A program made the position numbers and the translations under genes. Below the pieces are notes generated by a model. The model was not told where the DNA came from and searched no databases. It saw only the letters and a program-made list of their open reading frames with translations. A DNA stretch of 64,000 nt from Argyresthia goedartella (taxonomy: Eukaryota > Arthropoda > Insecta > Lepidoptera > Argyresthiidae), in assembly GCA_949825045.1 (NCBI GenBank), contig OX463818.1:24010906-24074905 (forward strand). The letters run 5' to 3'. Every line of letters begins with the position of its first letter. Within the stretch, counting starts at the first letter, position 1. Below, in pieces: positions 42,018 to 51,372 of this stretch.

Positions 42018-43007
42018 TCACGTTCCGTACCAATGCGAACAATGGTTCCGTTCCCGTGGTGTCAGGACCTGTGTCCGCACTCGTTGCGCCTCAGAATTCC
42101 GACAATTCCGCGCAAATCGGCAGATCCAGGCGGTCACATTGACCAGCTTGTCGAGCGAGCTGTACCGTTCCAGCAGGCTGAACTCCTCTTCCGGCTCTGG
42201 TTGCGTCGTACAGACACCGACTGTCAAGGCGCCGTTCGCCGAGGTAACGCGTGGACTCATTGGCCAATCCGATTCGGCTTGAGTCAACCATTTTGGACCC
42301 CACCACAAGGGATGTCCAACCAACTCCGGAGCGTGACACCCACGACCTGACCGAAGGCGACCAGTATTGTTCCGATAAAACTGTTCACACTCTTCTTCAA
42401 CCGGGTCCAACCGGCGGACCGTAGGTGGTTCCTCCACCTCCCAAAACTTCTGTATCACCTCCGAGAGTACAGAACCAAATAAGGGACTACGAGTCGCTAG
42501 GCGTGGGGCAACCGGCATGACCGGACCCATTACCGCATGGCCCAGTCTGGTGTTGACCGAAACCAGACCAGTCGCCTGCAACACGTGGACACCTGGCACT
42601 AACAGGTATCCCAAGGCATCAACACCCAATAAAATGTCTACTGGGCCCGGAATATCAAACTCCGGGTCAGCCAGTGACAACCCAGCGACCAATTGTCGCA
42701 CCGAGGGTGACAACCGTACGTGAGGGTGTGAGCCCATCACATTAGGCATGACTAATGCCGTGACCGTCAGATTCACCGATGAATCCACCCGTGACGAGAG
42801 AGCAATCCGACATACTCCCTTAACGGAACCGACTTCCGTGTTCCCAATTCCCCGAATGGAATGTGGATACTCCCTTACCGAAATGCCCAACCGTCTTACA
42901 AGGTTGCACGAGACTAAGCACCCCTGGGCCCCCGAGTCCAATAGTGCTCGTGCCACACGAGATTTGCCGTCCGAACTCCACGCTATCACCGAGGTGGTGG
43001 GGAGCAT
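42018..43007 (-). pseudogene. BEL-4 protease fused to integrase by RT/RNase H deletion
   Basis: The open frame starts at MLPTTSVIAW. The aspartic protease active site is LLDSGAQG (canonical D-S-G), followed by the HPHVRLSPSV and DILLGVDALGYLL blocks. After NNTGRLRSGR (about 42350) the frame passes directly to GCHAPELVGHPLWWG, a point 1.5 kb further on in BEL-2. RT and RNase H are thus absent and the frame is, by chance, preserved into the region before integrase. The Trp codon at the BEL-2 stop position is intact here (QAESDWPMSPR). Confidence 0.88.
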
Positions 43008-43052
43008 GACCGTCTGTGGAGTGGCGGCACCCTGTTAGTGGGCGGCGTGTCC

Positions 43053-44862
43053 CTAGCGGGAACCTCCGCGGGATCCGAACCCGCTGGGACCCCCGTCGGC
43101 CTGGTAACTCGGCTGCTGATATGCCACCGGTGGCATATCAGACCGTATGTACATCAGGGGGTCCCAACCCGCATAATAGGCCCCTCGCTGTCCCGGTACC
43201 CGACCATACCGGACTGTGTACGGTGTGCCCGGTGGCCACCGTGGATGGAGGGGGGAGAGCGGATCCAACCTGGGGCGCTCTAGGAATGGGGGCGACATCC
43301 GACTGTTCGCCTCCCTGTTCGCCTCCCAGAGCGACGGGCAGGGTGGCGCAGAAGGTGGTGGGCTCCCAGCCTTCGCGCCACTCATAGGTGCCATCTGACA
43401 CCCGCCCGTAACACGCGGTGAGCCAGCGGCCCGAAGTCCTCGCTGACCCTGGACAGCGGCGACCGAACCCCGGCTATCCCGCCTGTTACCCCCCGCGCTG
43501 CCCCCTTCCCCTCGGGGGGGGGGGGTCCCGTCCGCGGGTACCCCAGTCACCCCGTTGGTGACTCCCGTTGCCCGGAGGGGCCCTGGTTGGGCCCTGTGAC
43601 CGACCAACCTGAGTCCGGCCCTGGTGACCGTCCGAAGGGCCTGACCGGTTCAGGCACAACACGATGTGGTGCTTGCCACCACAGCACTCACAGGGGAACG
43701 CGCGTGAGCACTCGCTGAGCGGGTGCGGCCCCAAACAACCGAAACACAATCGGTGGCTGAGACTACCTTCCTGCGGGCAGCTACCCCGAGCGCCTTAAAG
43801 TTGGCGCAACTGGTCACCTCATGACCGGCACTGTCGCAGTGCACACAGCCGTCACCTGACGGCGCGGCATTCAAAACGCCTAATTGTTTTGACCGCCCAC
43901 CCCCCCGTGGGGGCGGGGGGCGCGGGCCCTCCCACATCCGCGCGTGTTGGCGCTGCACACTGGCCTCCGAATCCAATGTGTCGCCTCGCCTGCATTCACC
44001 CTCCAAAAAATCCGTTAATTGGACGAGCGTGGGCAGTTCCGAGCTACTGCCCCCATGCAGCTGTTCAAACCGACTTTGAACAGCTGCAGGCAACCGTGAC
44101 AAAACCATATACAACACGATATATGACCATTGGTCTACCGGCAGACCAAGGTTCTGAAGGACCTTCGTGGCCACCAGCACAGGGTTGAGCACCTGTACCC
44201 GGATGTCAACATCCCGGGTTACTCTTGGGATGCTAAACAGCTTCCCCAGCTGCGCATCAACCAACCGCCGTTTGTGCTGGTAGCGGTCAAACAATATGGA
44301 CCGGGCTATCTCGTAATTGCCTGCCGTGACCGTTAGGTGACCGACCAACTCCTTCGGTTCACCCCGCAGTGCCATCAATAGTTGGGCCAACTTGTAGGCG
44401 TTGTCCAGGTCGTCCCGACCGTGGACCAAACTATCGATCAAATTGATGAATGCCGGCCACTCATCAATTGCCCCACCGAAGGCCGGAATCTCCAGTTGTG
44501 GCAGCCGTCCAACAACACTCTTAGGGGGGGGGGGGGTCTCCGCTACCCTCCCCGCGGTCATTCCGACGCGACCGCTTAATTTTTTCCGCGCGACGCTCGA
44601 TGTCGCCCAAGCACTCCATCGCTTGGTCAGCATCCGCGCAGAGCTGCTTCACTGCAGCCACCGAGGCCTCATTCGTAAGCCCGAGAGCTTCAGCTTCCGC
44701 ACACAGCCGACACACCTTCCCGACGCGTGTCATTGCGTCCTCCACACGCTTGAGCAGGACATCGTCCATGTCAGGTCGCTCCACATACTTGTGAGTATGG
44801 GCGAGCCATCTCATCTCCTCACGGACACCATACCGCAGTACCGTCAAGGGCGAAGGTGCCAT
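43053..44862 (-). pseudogene. gag: BEL-4 Gag, frameshifted at homopolymers
   Basis: ATG at 44862. It has the same layout as BEL-2 Gag: core domain (LEIPAFGGAIDEWPAF), Cys/His knuckles and a Pro/Gly/Arg tail ending in GSRGGSR and TAG. Breaks coincide with a 13-base G/C run at 44524-44537 and another run at 43514-43527 that are longer than or absent from BEL-2, and with other small indels near 43740. The terminal TAG is shared with BEL-2 and is in the protease frame; a further TAA in that frame lies 27 nt downstream only in BEL-4. Confidence 0.85.
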
Positions 44863-45567
44863 GGTTACCGATTCAATTGTTTCTGGTCCTATGCTTCACT
44901 ACCGAACTAAGCACAGCCAGAGACCAGCACTTGCCCGTCAGCGCTGGGCACAGAAATTAAAACTAAGTTGTAAAAACCAAGGCAACCACTAAAACAATTA
45001 AATCCTAAACAATATTTAATATGGTCGCCCTGTGGACATACACCTTATAAATATACACTCTAAATCAATTAGAGAATGCCACCATAAAACACAATACAAA
45101 AATAACCCACAAAAAGGTATTATAAAAAAAAACTATTTTCCTAGAAGTGGCCCCTCCGATATGACCCACACTTCTTTTGAGGTCAGCAAAATCAGCTTAA
45201 TACCCCTTAAATAGCCCGACACTGCTGTGTAAACCGAAATAACACTGCAATACTATAGAACCCGACGTTCTACCGCAAGTAATACAATCTAGTTACTTCG
45301 CAGAATGACTGTTCAATCTTTTATCACAAAACAAAACAGTAGTTTCCGACTACAAATTTATAATAATTGTTAACTAAATTGACACTTATACTTTCACTAA
45401 CCGAAAATGAACTTTAATTGTGGTGTACCGACCACAGACTCACTCACAAACAGATTGCCGGCCAATCTGAGATATTCTTTTCTCCCAACTACAATGTGGC
45501 AAAAAAAACAACCCTACAACCGTGAATCGATGATTTCCCACTAGGAAACCACGCTCTGCTACCAAAA
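44863..45567 (-). other. BEL-4 leader and primer-binding region
   Basis: Non-coding leader similar to 7871-8547 of BEL-2, starting (minus) TTTTGGTAGCAGAGCGTGGTTTCC. Confidence 0.65.
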
Positions 45568-46098
45568 TGATTAATTTCCACGCCTACCGAACGGCGTGGA
45601 ATCTTCAGGGGGCTGGGTTCTTGCCAGCACGGGAGAAAAGTGAGTGATTGCTACTTTACCTTGTCGTCGCAGACCGGAGATCGAAAGCTCGATTCGAGGC
45701 AGGAATGCGGGATAGGATAGCACAAGTTTGGGATAGGAGAGGAACCGAACCGTCACTATTTGGCGCCGACGCTGTCGCCGGCGTGCTGCTTGCCGACACG
45801 AGGAGTCGCCGTCCGATACGACGATGTCCTTCACAACACAAATCACTCAACCGCTGACGCGAATCTACTTATTTCGCGACGATGTTTATGATGAGCACTC
45901 CGACCAGGCCCGACGCCTGTATTTGGTAATTGTTACACCGAATTACAATCACTGGCCCGACGCCTGAGCAGACATGTTTTTTCTCCCGACGAGAAAAGAT
46001 AACCTCCAATTTTTCCTCTCGTTTCGATACGAGTGACAGCTGCGGTCCGTTTCCGCTTAGTGATGTCCCGATTACTCGCGATAAATAAATATTAAACA
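45568..46098 (-). repeat. BEL-4 5' LTR
   Basis: 531 bp, TGTTTAATATTTATTTATCGCG to GGAAATTAATCA on the minus strand. It lacks ~36 bp present in the 3' LTR after TGTTTAATATTTAT. The middle differs from the BEL-2 LTR although both ends match, so these are two LTR subfamilies. Confidence 0.92.
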
Positions 46099-46103
46099 TA
46101 TAC
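46099..46103. repeat. BEL-4 target-site duplication, right (TATAC)
   Basis: Second copy of the TATAC at 34975-34979. Confidence 0.85.
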
Positions 46104-46324
46104 ATTAATCTAGCCCAAAACTAAGATTCCCTGAACCTTGGGTACTAGACATCGATAGACATACTTATATAGATAAATATGATACTTAAATAGATAAACA
46201 ACCATGACTAGGGTACAAACATCCGTTCTCATCAAACAAATATTTGCCCCCACCGGGACTCGAATCCGGGACCCTTGGCTTCGCAGGCAGGGTCAATGCC
46301 GACTCGGCCATTCGGGTCGTCATA
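46104..46324 (-). mobile_element. tRNA-headed lepidopteran-type SINE, tail cut by BEL-4
   Basis: On the minus strand, a tRNA-like head (TGGCCGAGTCGG as A-box-like, GGATTCGAGTCCCGG as B box) is followed by GGGGGCAAATATTTG and a tail containing AGTCATG...GTTT, ATATAAGTATG, and a CTAGTACCC block. I recognise this as the body of a SINE family abundant in Lepidoptera. It is not a functional tRNA gene, since the second half is unrelated to a tRNA. BEL-4 inserted in its tail. Confidence 0.7.
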
Positions 46325-46900
46325 TATCAGCCCCGTTTGTGCCTCGATGGAAATCCCCGCCGACATCATACCGGACCCACCCCTGTATGCCACTGTCCCC
46401 GCAAAACAGCATTGTGCGAATCGCTTCCCCGGTCTCCGTCGACGGTCGTTACCAAGCAGGCACATCTTGGTTTCATCCGAGAACAGGACTCGGCTCCATT
46501 GCCCCAAATCCCAATCTAAGTGACGGTAGGCTGGAGACAATTTGGGTCATGTGGCTGGCCTTTTGGTCAAGTTCACTTCTTTAAACCTTCGCCTCGCTGT
46601 CCACTGCTGACAACTTTCCCTCAAAGTTCTCTAAGCTGCCGCTGGACGTCCACGCCGGTCTGTTGTCGATTTCGGGGAGAAGTGGTGACAGTAAATCGGT
46701 CAAATCTCACCGAAGTACATCGCTGTCGTCCAGATCCTGGTCTCCGGACTAAGTTTCCAGCCCCCTTAACCTCTTGTATGCCTTCGAGGCAAAAGACTGG
46801 CTCAGATGAAGCTGTCGGGGGATAGTATGCTGAGACAACTGTTCCTGGATGGATGACGACTTGAGCGGCTTCTTCAGGTGTGGTTTCCATTTTCTTTTAG
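46325..46900 (-). pseudogene. Tc1-like transposase relic
   Basis: Two frames on the minus strand. An N-terminal part (about 46765-46630) has RRPGSGRQRCTSVRFDRF and RQQTGVDVQRQLREL, typical of the Tc1 paired-type DNA-binding region and linker. A catalytic part (about 46540-46330) has WSRVLFSDETKMCLLG (first catalytic Asp), then AQCCFAGTV and GGGS-like GMMSAGISIEAQTGL. A gap and frameshift lie between them, and the second catalytic Asp and DDE end are lost where the SINE begins. Inactive. Confidence 0.75.
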
Positions 46901-47200
46901 CTTCAGTGTTATCAGTGACGTGAAACATTGAATGACAATTTTTATAAACGCCCACTTTTTATAGGGTTTCAGAACTCCCAAACAATATGGTGTTTTGTTT
47001 TAAAAATTAATGTCTTTTGTTTTTACTTTCCATGACATAAGGTGAATACTCTTTAGTTATGTATGATACTGTTTAGGTTGAAAGCTAACAAAATTTCATT
47101 TCAAATGATATATCACAATCCATGCAGGCAACCGAGCAACGCGCGATGAGATGATCCAGTTTATTGCTCGCGAGTGTAGTAGGTGTTGAACGTCCATGGT
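46901..47200. other. Intergenic, nothing recognised
   Basis: AT-rich; includes the probable outer non-coding part of the Tc1 relic. Confidence 0.4.
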
Positions 47201-47280
47201 CTCCTGCGTGTTAGACGAGCGTGTAACCAAGAAGGTTACACGCTCGTCTAACACGCAGGAGATGCGGGTTCGAATACCGG
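47201..47280. repeat. Perfect 28-bp hairpin with tRNA B-box-like flank
   Basis: 47201-47228 and 47234-47261 are exact complements around a 5-nt loop (AAGAA). Directly after the right arm comes GATGCGGGTTCGAATACCGG, which fits a Pol III B box (GGTTCGANNCC). A related B-box stretch is at 31690-31730 on the minus strand. Probably an inverted duplication of a SINE-type repeat. Confidence 0.75.
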
Positions 47281-47969
47281 TGCTGGCTATGTACCAATGA
47301 GAGAGCAACGTTATAAAGGTGAAGGGCAATATCGCGAGGATGAAATGACCGCCCGTGTGAGATTATCGCTTTCTGTGGCTAAACCAGGAATAATTACCAG
47401 AGTAAAAAATTGTTTTAGTTCAGATAAAATGAACCTCATGTCATTGCTCATAAGAGTCACTGACAGTTCGATTCGCAATACTTTTTCGACGCGTAATTAT
47501 TCCTGCTTCCTACACTGATTGGTCAATCGTCAATTTGAAGTTTGTAATAGAGTTCACATGCTGTGAAAAAAACTAGTCCTTACGCGGGCGAGCAGCCTCT
47601 TTTTGACATTGAACTTTTGACGTTTCCTTATTGCGTACATACATATTTTTTATTGCACGTCAAAAATGTGGGGGATTTGGGCTTTCAAAAGTTAAGCTAC
47701 TCGCTTAATAGACTGCAGGTACACTATCGCCATTGTCGTTTTGAGGACAGAGTTTATGTCAACATGCTCCATCGAAGAAGTCACGATCATCAACTCTAAG
47801 GGCCGACATATGGAACGCGAGTTAGCACTAAATCGGTGACGTTTCATAAAAAATTGGTAGGGTCTGTCAAAGTTGACCTCAGACTATCGGGCCGGAGGTA
47901 TCGATAAGGTGTCGATTCAACGGCGGGCTGAAGTGGTAATAAGATGGAGTCGTAAAGCCCTCTGCTTAC
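47281..47969. other. Non-coding stretch, probable intron or flank of the host gene
   Basis: No gene on either strand is supported; short ORFs lack family features. If the exons at 47970-50173 are real this is downstream intron sequence. Confidence 0.4.
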
Positions 47970-48119
47970 CTGTCTTTACCAACTCATAGGCGAGTCGTGC
48001 GTAGCTCTCCGTGTATTCGCTGAGTCCAGTCTTTAGCAGGCGCGGGCGCATGTAGCCGAGCACTGGAACATCATACACGTTTAATGTAGCTTTAAGGCTC
48101 ATATCCACAGAGGTTCTAC
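47970..48119 (-). CDS. Candidate internal exon B of a host gene
   Basis: 150 bp open on the minus strand, ending AAGACAG|GTAAGC, a consensus donor. The upstream AG is in CCCATCTAG|GT. It codes for RTSVDMSLKATLNVYDVP, then VLGYMRPRLLKTGLSEY, then TESYARLAYELVKT. It is phase 1 at both sides, which matches exon A (49973-50173): A ends with one base and B starts with two. The sequence is ordinary, not transposon-like. I do not recognise the protein. The AG lacks a clear pyrimidine tract because the adjacent 48120-48480 looks like inserted repeat. Confidence 0.55.
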
Positions 48120-48480
48120 CTAGATGGGTCGCCGGACCGGATGGGTCTTTTCACTACTCTTGCCACAGCCGCGCCCCGGTCCGTCGGCCGTTTCTGAACG
48201 CGTTCTCTCGCCTACCTCCAAACCTCCTAGTAATTTATCTCTCTCTAAATTGCCTTGCTACGTTCCTGAAAATTCTAATAATCTCTCTTCCCATCGGAGG
48301 GGCGACAGTTGCTGCCGCTTAGACGGATCCTTTCTCGTTGACTGTTTACTACCTACACCATGCGTCGACTTGCGGACGGACGGATTGGGTGTAACTAATC
48401 GTGTAAATGCGCCTTTGGGTGTTCAGGATCCTTCAGTTGTTTACTCAAATCTAAAGAAAGTTGTGTAAAAGTGCGTGCTG
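48120..48480 (+). mobile_element. Possible LINE 5'-end fragment abutting exon B
   Basis: The plus strand is open 48124-48468 and begins MGRRTGWVFSLLLPQPRPG, a motif I recall from repeated lepidopteran retroelement 5' regions, followed by Ser/Pro-rich sequence. No domain. If it is an insertion it ends directly at the exon B acceptor. Confidence 0.4.
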
Positions 48481-48693
48481 GCTTTTGTTCGCGGCGTCTA
48501 GACAAGTCATAGAGGGTTCATTAGCTAAAAAAGTAAACCAAAAGAAAAATTACTAAGTACATTGCTGTACTTGTGCTGTGAATAACGATGTAGTGCCACT
48601 TTGATGAAGGTAGGTCAATTTTGTATCCAATGAGATTTACAATCCTGTAGGCTTATTATGTTATCGGCCAATCAAATGACAGCTCGTCTCAAC

Positions 48694-48851
48694 TATACTG
48701 CGATTTTTAATTTAAGGCCACAAATGTAAACAAACATCTGTCATTTTCTAGAACAAAACTGTTGACTTTGACATTCATATTATACTTTTTGTACTGGAAA
48801 ATGCCAGTAGTTTGTTTACATTTCTGGCCTCAAATTAAAAATGGCAGTATA
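48694..48851. mobile_element. MITE with 42-bp inverted arms
   Basis: 48694-48735 (TATACTGCGATTTTTAATTT...) and 48810-48851 are inverted with about four mismatches; CCAATCA-type sequence flanks both arms, so the element may extend to about 48667-48870. Non-coding. Confidence 0.75.
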
Positions 48852-49258
48852 AGTGATCTGATTGGAGGATTGTCAATTTAAAAGGAATGTCCGTTAGAAA
48901 TTCCTAGACGGATGGAGTACATGATAAAGCTACGGATTCATTTCAAAATCAAATTAAAGCCGCTTGACTTCCGTTTTCAATATAATTTCTATCAGTTACG
49001 TAAAAAAGGCGTTTAGGAAACTAGTTTCCTAACTTCGGTTACCTTTAGTGTCGGATTTGGCGTAAGTTCGAATGTAACACCAGTGAACTGCGGATCACCG
49101 ATAGATAGGTTATTGAAAACGGACGGACGCAGGCTCGGTGAAGTAATCGCGGTCTTGGTCAAGCGCCAATATGAAGTTGGCGAACATGAACACCCTTCAG
49201 AACATCACTTTGAAATGGGTTGTGATAAAAGTCAGAGATACAGTATATACGGTTACAC

Positions 49259-49352
49259 TAAATGTGTGGAGGAGTGAATAATAAGGTTGCTCTGATCAAA
49301 TCGGTTTATAGTGAAAGTTGTTAGGAATGATGTCCCTTACAACCCCCTTAAG
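49259..49352. repeat. Fragment of the MITE family at 32682-32939
   Basis: Shares GTTGCTCTGATCAAATCGGT and the TAGTGAAAGTTGTTAGG...TTACAACCCCCT stretch with the right half of the MITE at 32682-32939. The other arm is missing. Confidence 0.7.
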
Positions 49353-49972
49353 TTTCCGGGGTGAATTAAAAGTAACTGTGTATAATAACGGGCTATTAGA
49401 TTCATATCCTACGTTACGCGTACCTCATTGTTTCGTCCTTCCTGGCAATCATGCAGATTGTAAGCAGAGACAACTCAGACATTAAATTGGCATAATCGCA
49501 TTTCGCAATTCGCATATACTTGTGGCTCTGTGAACCTCGTGAGCGACACAGAAAATTCGCATATTTTTGTCTTTTTTTTCCAACCGCTCACACCAGGTTA
49601 TTACAAAAACCAATACAAAAAAATATCCCTACTGCATTTTCGTTACAATTTTGTTACCTGAATACACCTGGTTACGTACATGGAGTATGAAAGTAACGCA
49701 CCAATAACTTCGTAACCTATATTTTGTTAGCTAAGAAATCTATGAAATAAATCTAAAAACTGAATCGAAAAAATTATAAAACTTGCTCAAAAATTTCACA
49801 AGAATCGGTTGAGAAATGCGACCAGGAGAACAGCCGAAATCCGGACATTCGAAAGCATTTTCGCCCAAGCCTAAACGGAGACACTACGTCGCGCTACGCG
49901 CTCGCTCGTTCAATAAGGAGCAGCATTTATGTTTCTACAAATGTACTATGACCTGTCACCCTAAACACTTAC
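49353..49972. other. Non-coding, probable intron between exons A and B
   Basis: AT-rich, no ORF with features. Confidence 0.4.
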
Positions 49973-50173
49973 CTCTAAAGTGCGTAGGTAGCGGTTCCAG
50001 GGTAGGTTCGTCCATGTCCCTTTCATACAACGCCTGCGCCATCTTCATGACTTCCGTGTCTTTGAGCGCGAGCGCGGGTGGCAACTCTTGTGGCGATGCC
50101 TCGTCAAGTGGAACCAATTTGTCCTTGCAAGGGTCCTTGGGCGGCTTGGGCACGAACTTACGGGTTTTCAGGT
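49973..50173 (-). CDS. Candidate internal exon A of a host gene
   Basis: 201 bp, open on the minus strand between a good acceptor (TATCCTCTCCATATCCATCATTCAG, pyrimidine-rich) and a consensus donor (TTTAGAG|GTAAGT). It encodes LKTRKFVPKPPKDPCKDK, then LVPLDEASPQELPPALAL and KDTEVMKMAQALYERDMD, ending EPTLEPLPTHFR. Two bases precede the first codon and one follows the last, which fits exon B. The composition is typical of a cellular protein: charged, Pro-containing, no membrane segment. The family is not recognised. No further exon could be placed with confidence on either side. Confidence 0.6.
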
Positions 50174-50757
50174 CTGAATGATGGATATGGAGAGGATATT
50201 CTTTATGTAGCTATTGAACGGTGTCCCACGTCTGGGCAAACGCAATTTACAGTTCACACATACACACCGAGAATACATGGTCGGAGATCAAAATGATGGC
50301 CATAGACAGAGAAAACCACAAAAGGCCGAGTTTTTCACGTAGCGTCACGCTTTCACCCATACGGAGTGGCAGAGGCGCAGTTGTGATATGTTCCGCCAGT
50401 TCTACAATAGTCTATTTTGCATGACAGATAGCTAGCTCAGTTTCTTCATGATGTTTTCCTTAGCCGTAAGATTAGAACGTAGGTCCAACAAGCCATTTAA
50501 TGGCCTAAAGGGGTCTACTAACGCTAACTACGCTAATGGGGTATTGATAATAATAATAATATTTTGGGAAAAAATTAAACATATAAATATAATAATAATA
50601 ATTAGCGTTTATTTTAGGTAAGGTACCCATAGTAAAACAATTATACACATATACACTATACACAGTCATAATTAAAAATACAGGTAAAAGTAAATGTATT
50701 AAAATGAAGGTTAAAAGTAAATTTATGACATTCGAATATTTAAAATATATACTACTA
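50174..50757. other. Non-coding, AT-rich with TAA repeats
   Basis: Contains short AATAAT runs at 50549-50565 and 50590-50602; otherwise nothing recognised. Confidence 0.4.
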
Positions 50758-51205
50758 TACTAGCTGATCCCCGCAACTTCATCTGCGTGTTCCGAGGAAT
50801 TATCATTTACCGAGATAACGTTACCCTCCATCTGGTGCACGGATAAAAAGTATCCAATATGTTAATCTAGCTCATAAACTATCTCTATACTATATTTAAT
50901 TGAAATCCGTTAAGGCGTTTTAGCGTGTTTGAGGCACAAACACACAAACATCCAAACATCGCTACTTTTATAATACATTTATAATGCCCGCAACTTTATC
51001 TATCTGTTCCTAGGAATTATTACTTATCGAGATAACGTTACCCTCCTACTGGTAGTCGGATTAAAAGTATCCTCTATGTTAATCTAGCTCATAAACTATC
51101 TCTGTGCTAAATTTAATTCAAATCCGTTCAGCCGTTTTAGCGTGATTGAGGCACAAACACAATCATCCAAACATCTTAACATCGTTACTTTCACATTTAC
51201 AATAT
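50758..51205 (+). repeat. Two tandem copies of a lepidopteran interspersed repeat tail
   Basis: 50758-50983 and 50984-51205 are diverged copies. Each runs from CCCGCAACTT through GAGATAACGTTACCCTCC, TTAATCTAGCTCATAAACTATCTC and AAATCCGTT..GCCGTTTTAGCGTG to AAACATCCAAACATC and an ATAAT-type end. I recognise the 'AATCCGTTCAGCCGTTT...ACAAACATCCAAACAT' theme from SINE/RTE 3' ends in Lepidoptera. Confidence 0.65.
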
Positions 51206-51311
51206 TAAAGTCGGGTCAAGATAATAGGTGACATGACAGCGTCTCTGTCATTGACGTAATAAGGTTGAATTTAGTTTGGCCCAGTGCACCTATTATCTTG
51301 ACCCGACTTTA
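51206..51311. mobile_element. Tiny MITE, 106 bp, perfect 25-bp inverted repeats
   Basis: 51206-51230 (TAAAGTCGGGTCAAGATAATAGGTG) and 51287-51311 are exact complements. The outer TA at each end could be the target duplication. The interior 56 bp are non-coding. Confidence 0.85.
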
Positions 51312-51372
51312 GTTGGATATATGTACATTATTTATTTATTTATTTCTTTTGGAAAACAAATAGCTTTATATA

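Larger units (their letters stand above)
34980..46098 (-). mobile_element. BEL/Pao retrotransposon BEL-4 with LINE nested in its 3' LTR
   Basis: A complete-ended BEL element on the minus strand, same family as BEL-2: 5' LTR 45568-46098, leader, gag, protease, integrase, 3' LTR 40682 down to 34980 (split by a 5.1 kb LINE). A perfect 5-bp TATAC duplication brackets it. RT and RNase H are missing through a single deletion equivalent to 1,529 bp of BEL-2. Gag is frameshifted at expanded G/C runs. It is a deletion derivative unable to make its own RT. Confidence 0.93.

Noticed and set aside
10363..43007. BEL-2 and BEL-4 as a functional split, trans-complementing pair
   Set aside because: Both also have frameshifts in gag, RT or integrase, so neither supplies a complete set of working parts.
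7315..46098. BEL-2 and BEL-4 as arms of one large inverted duplication
   Set aside because: They have different flanks (CATTC/TATTC versus TATAC), different LTR middles and different deletions, so they are separate insertions.
46230..46324. Functional tRNA gene on the minus strand
   Set aside because: A- and B-box-like words and a CCGGGACTCGAATCCGGG stem are present, but no complete cloverleaf or acceptor stem can be formed and the sequence continues into a SINE body.
50540..50620. Regulatory AT-rich island or origin
   Set aside because: Only simple AATAAT repeats in generally AT-rich intron-like DNA; no specific motif.
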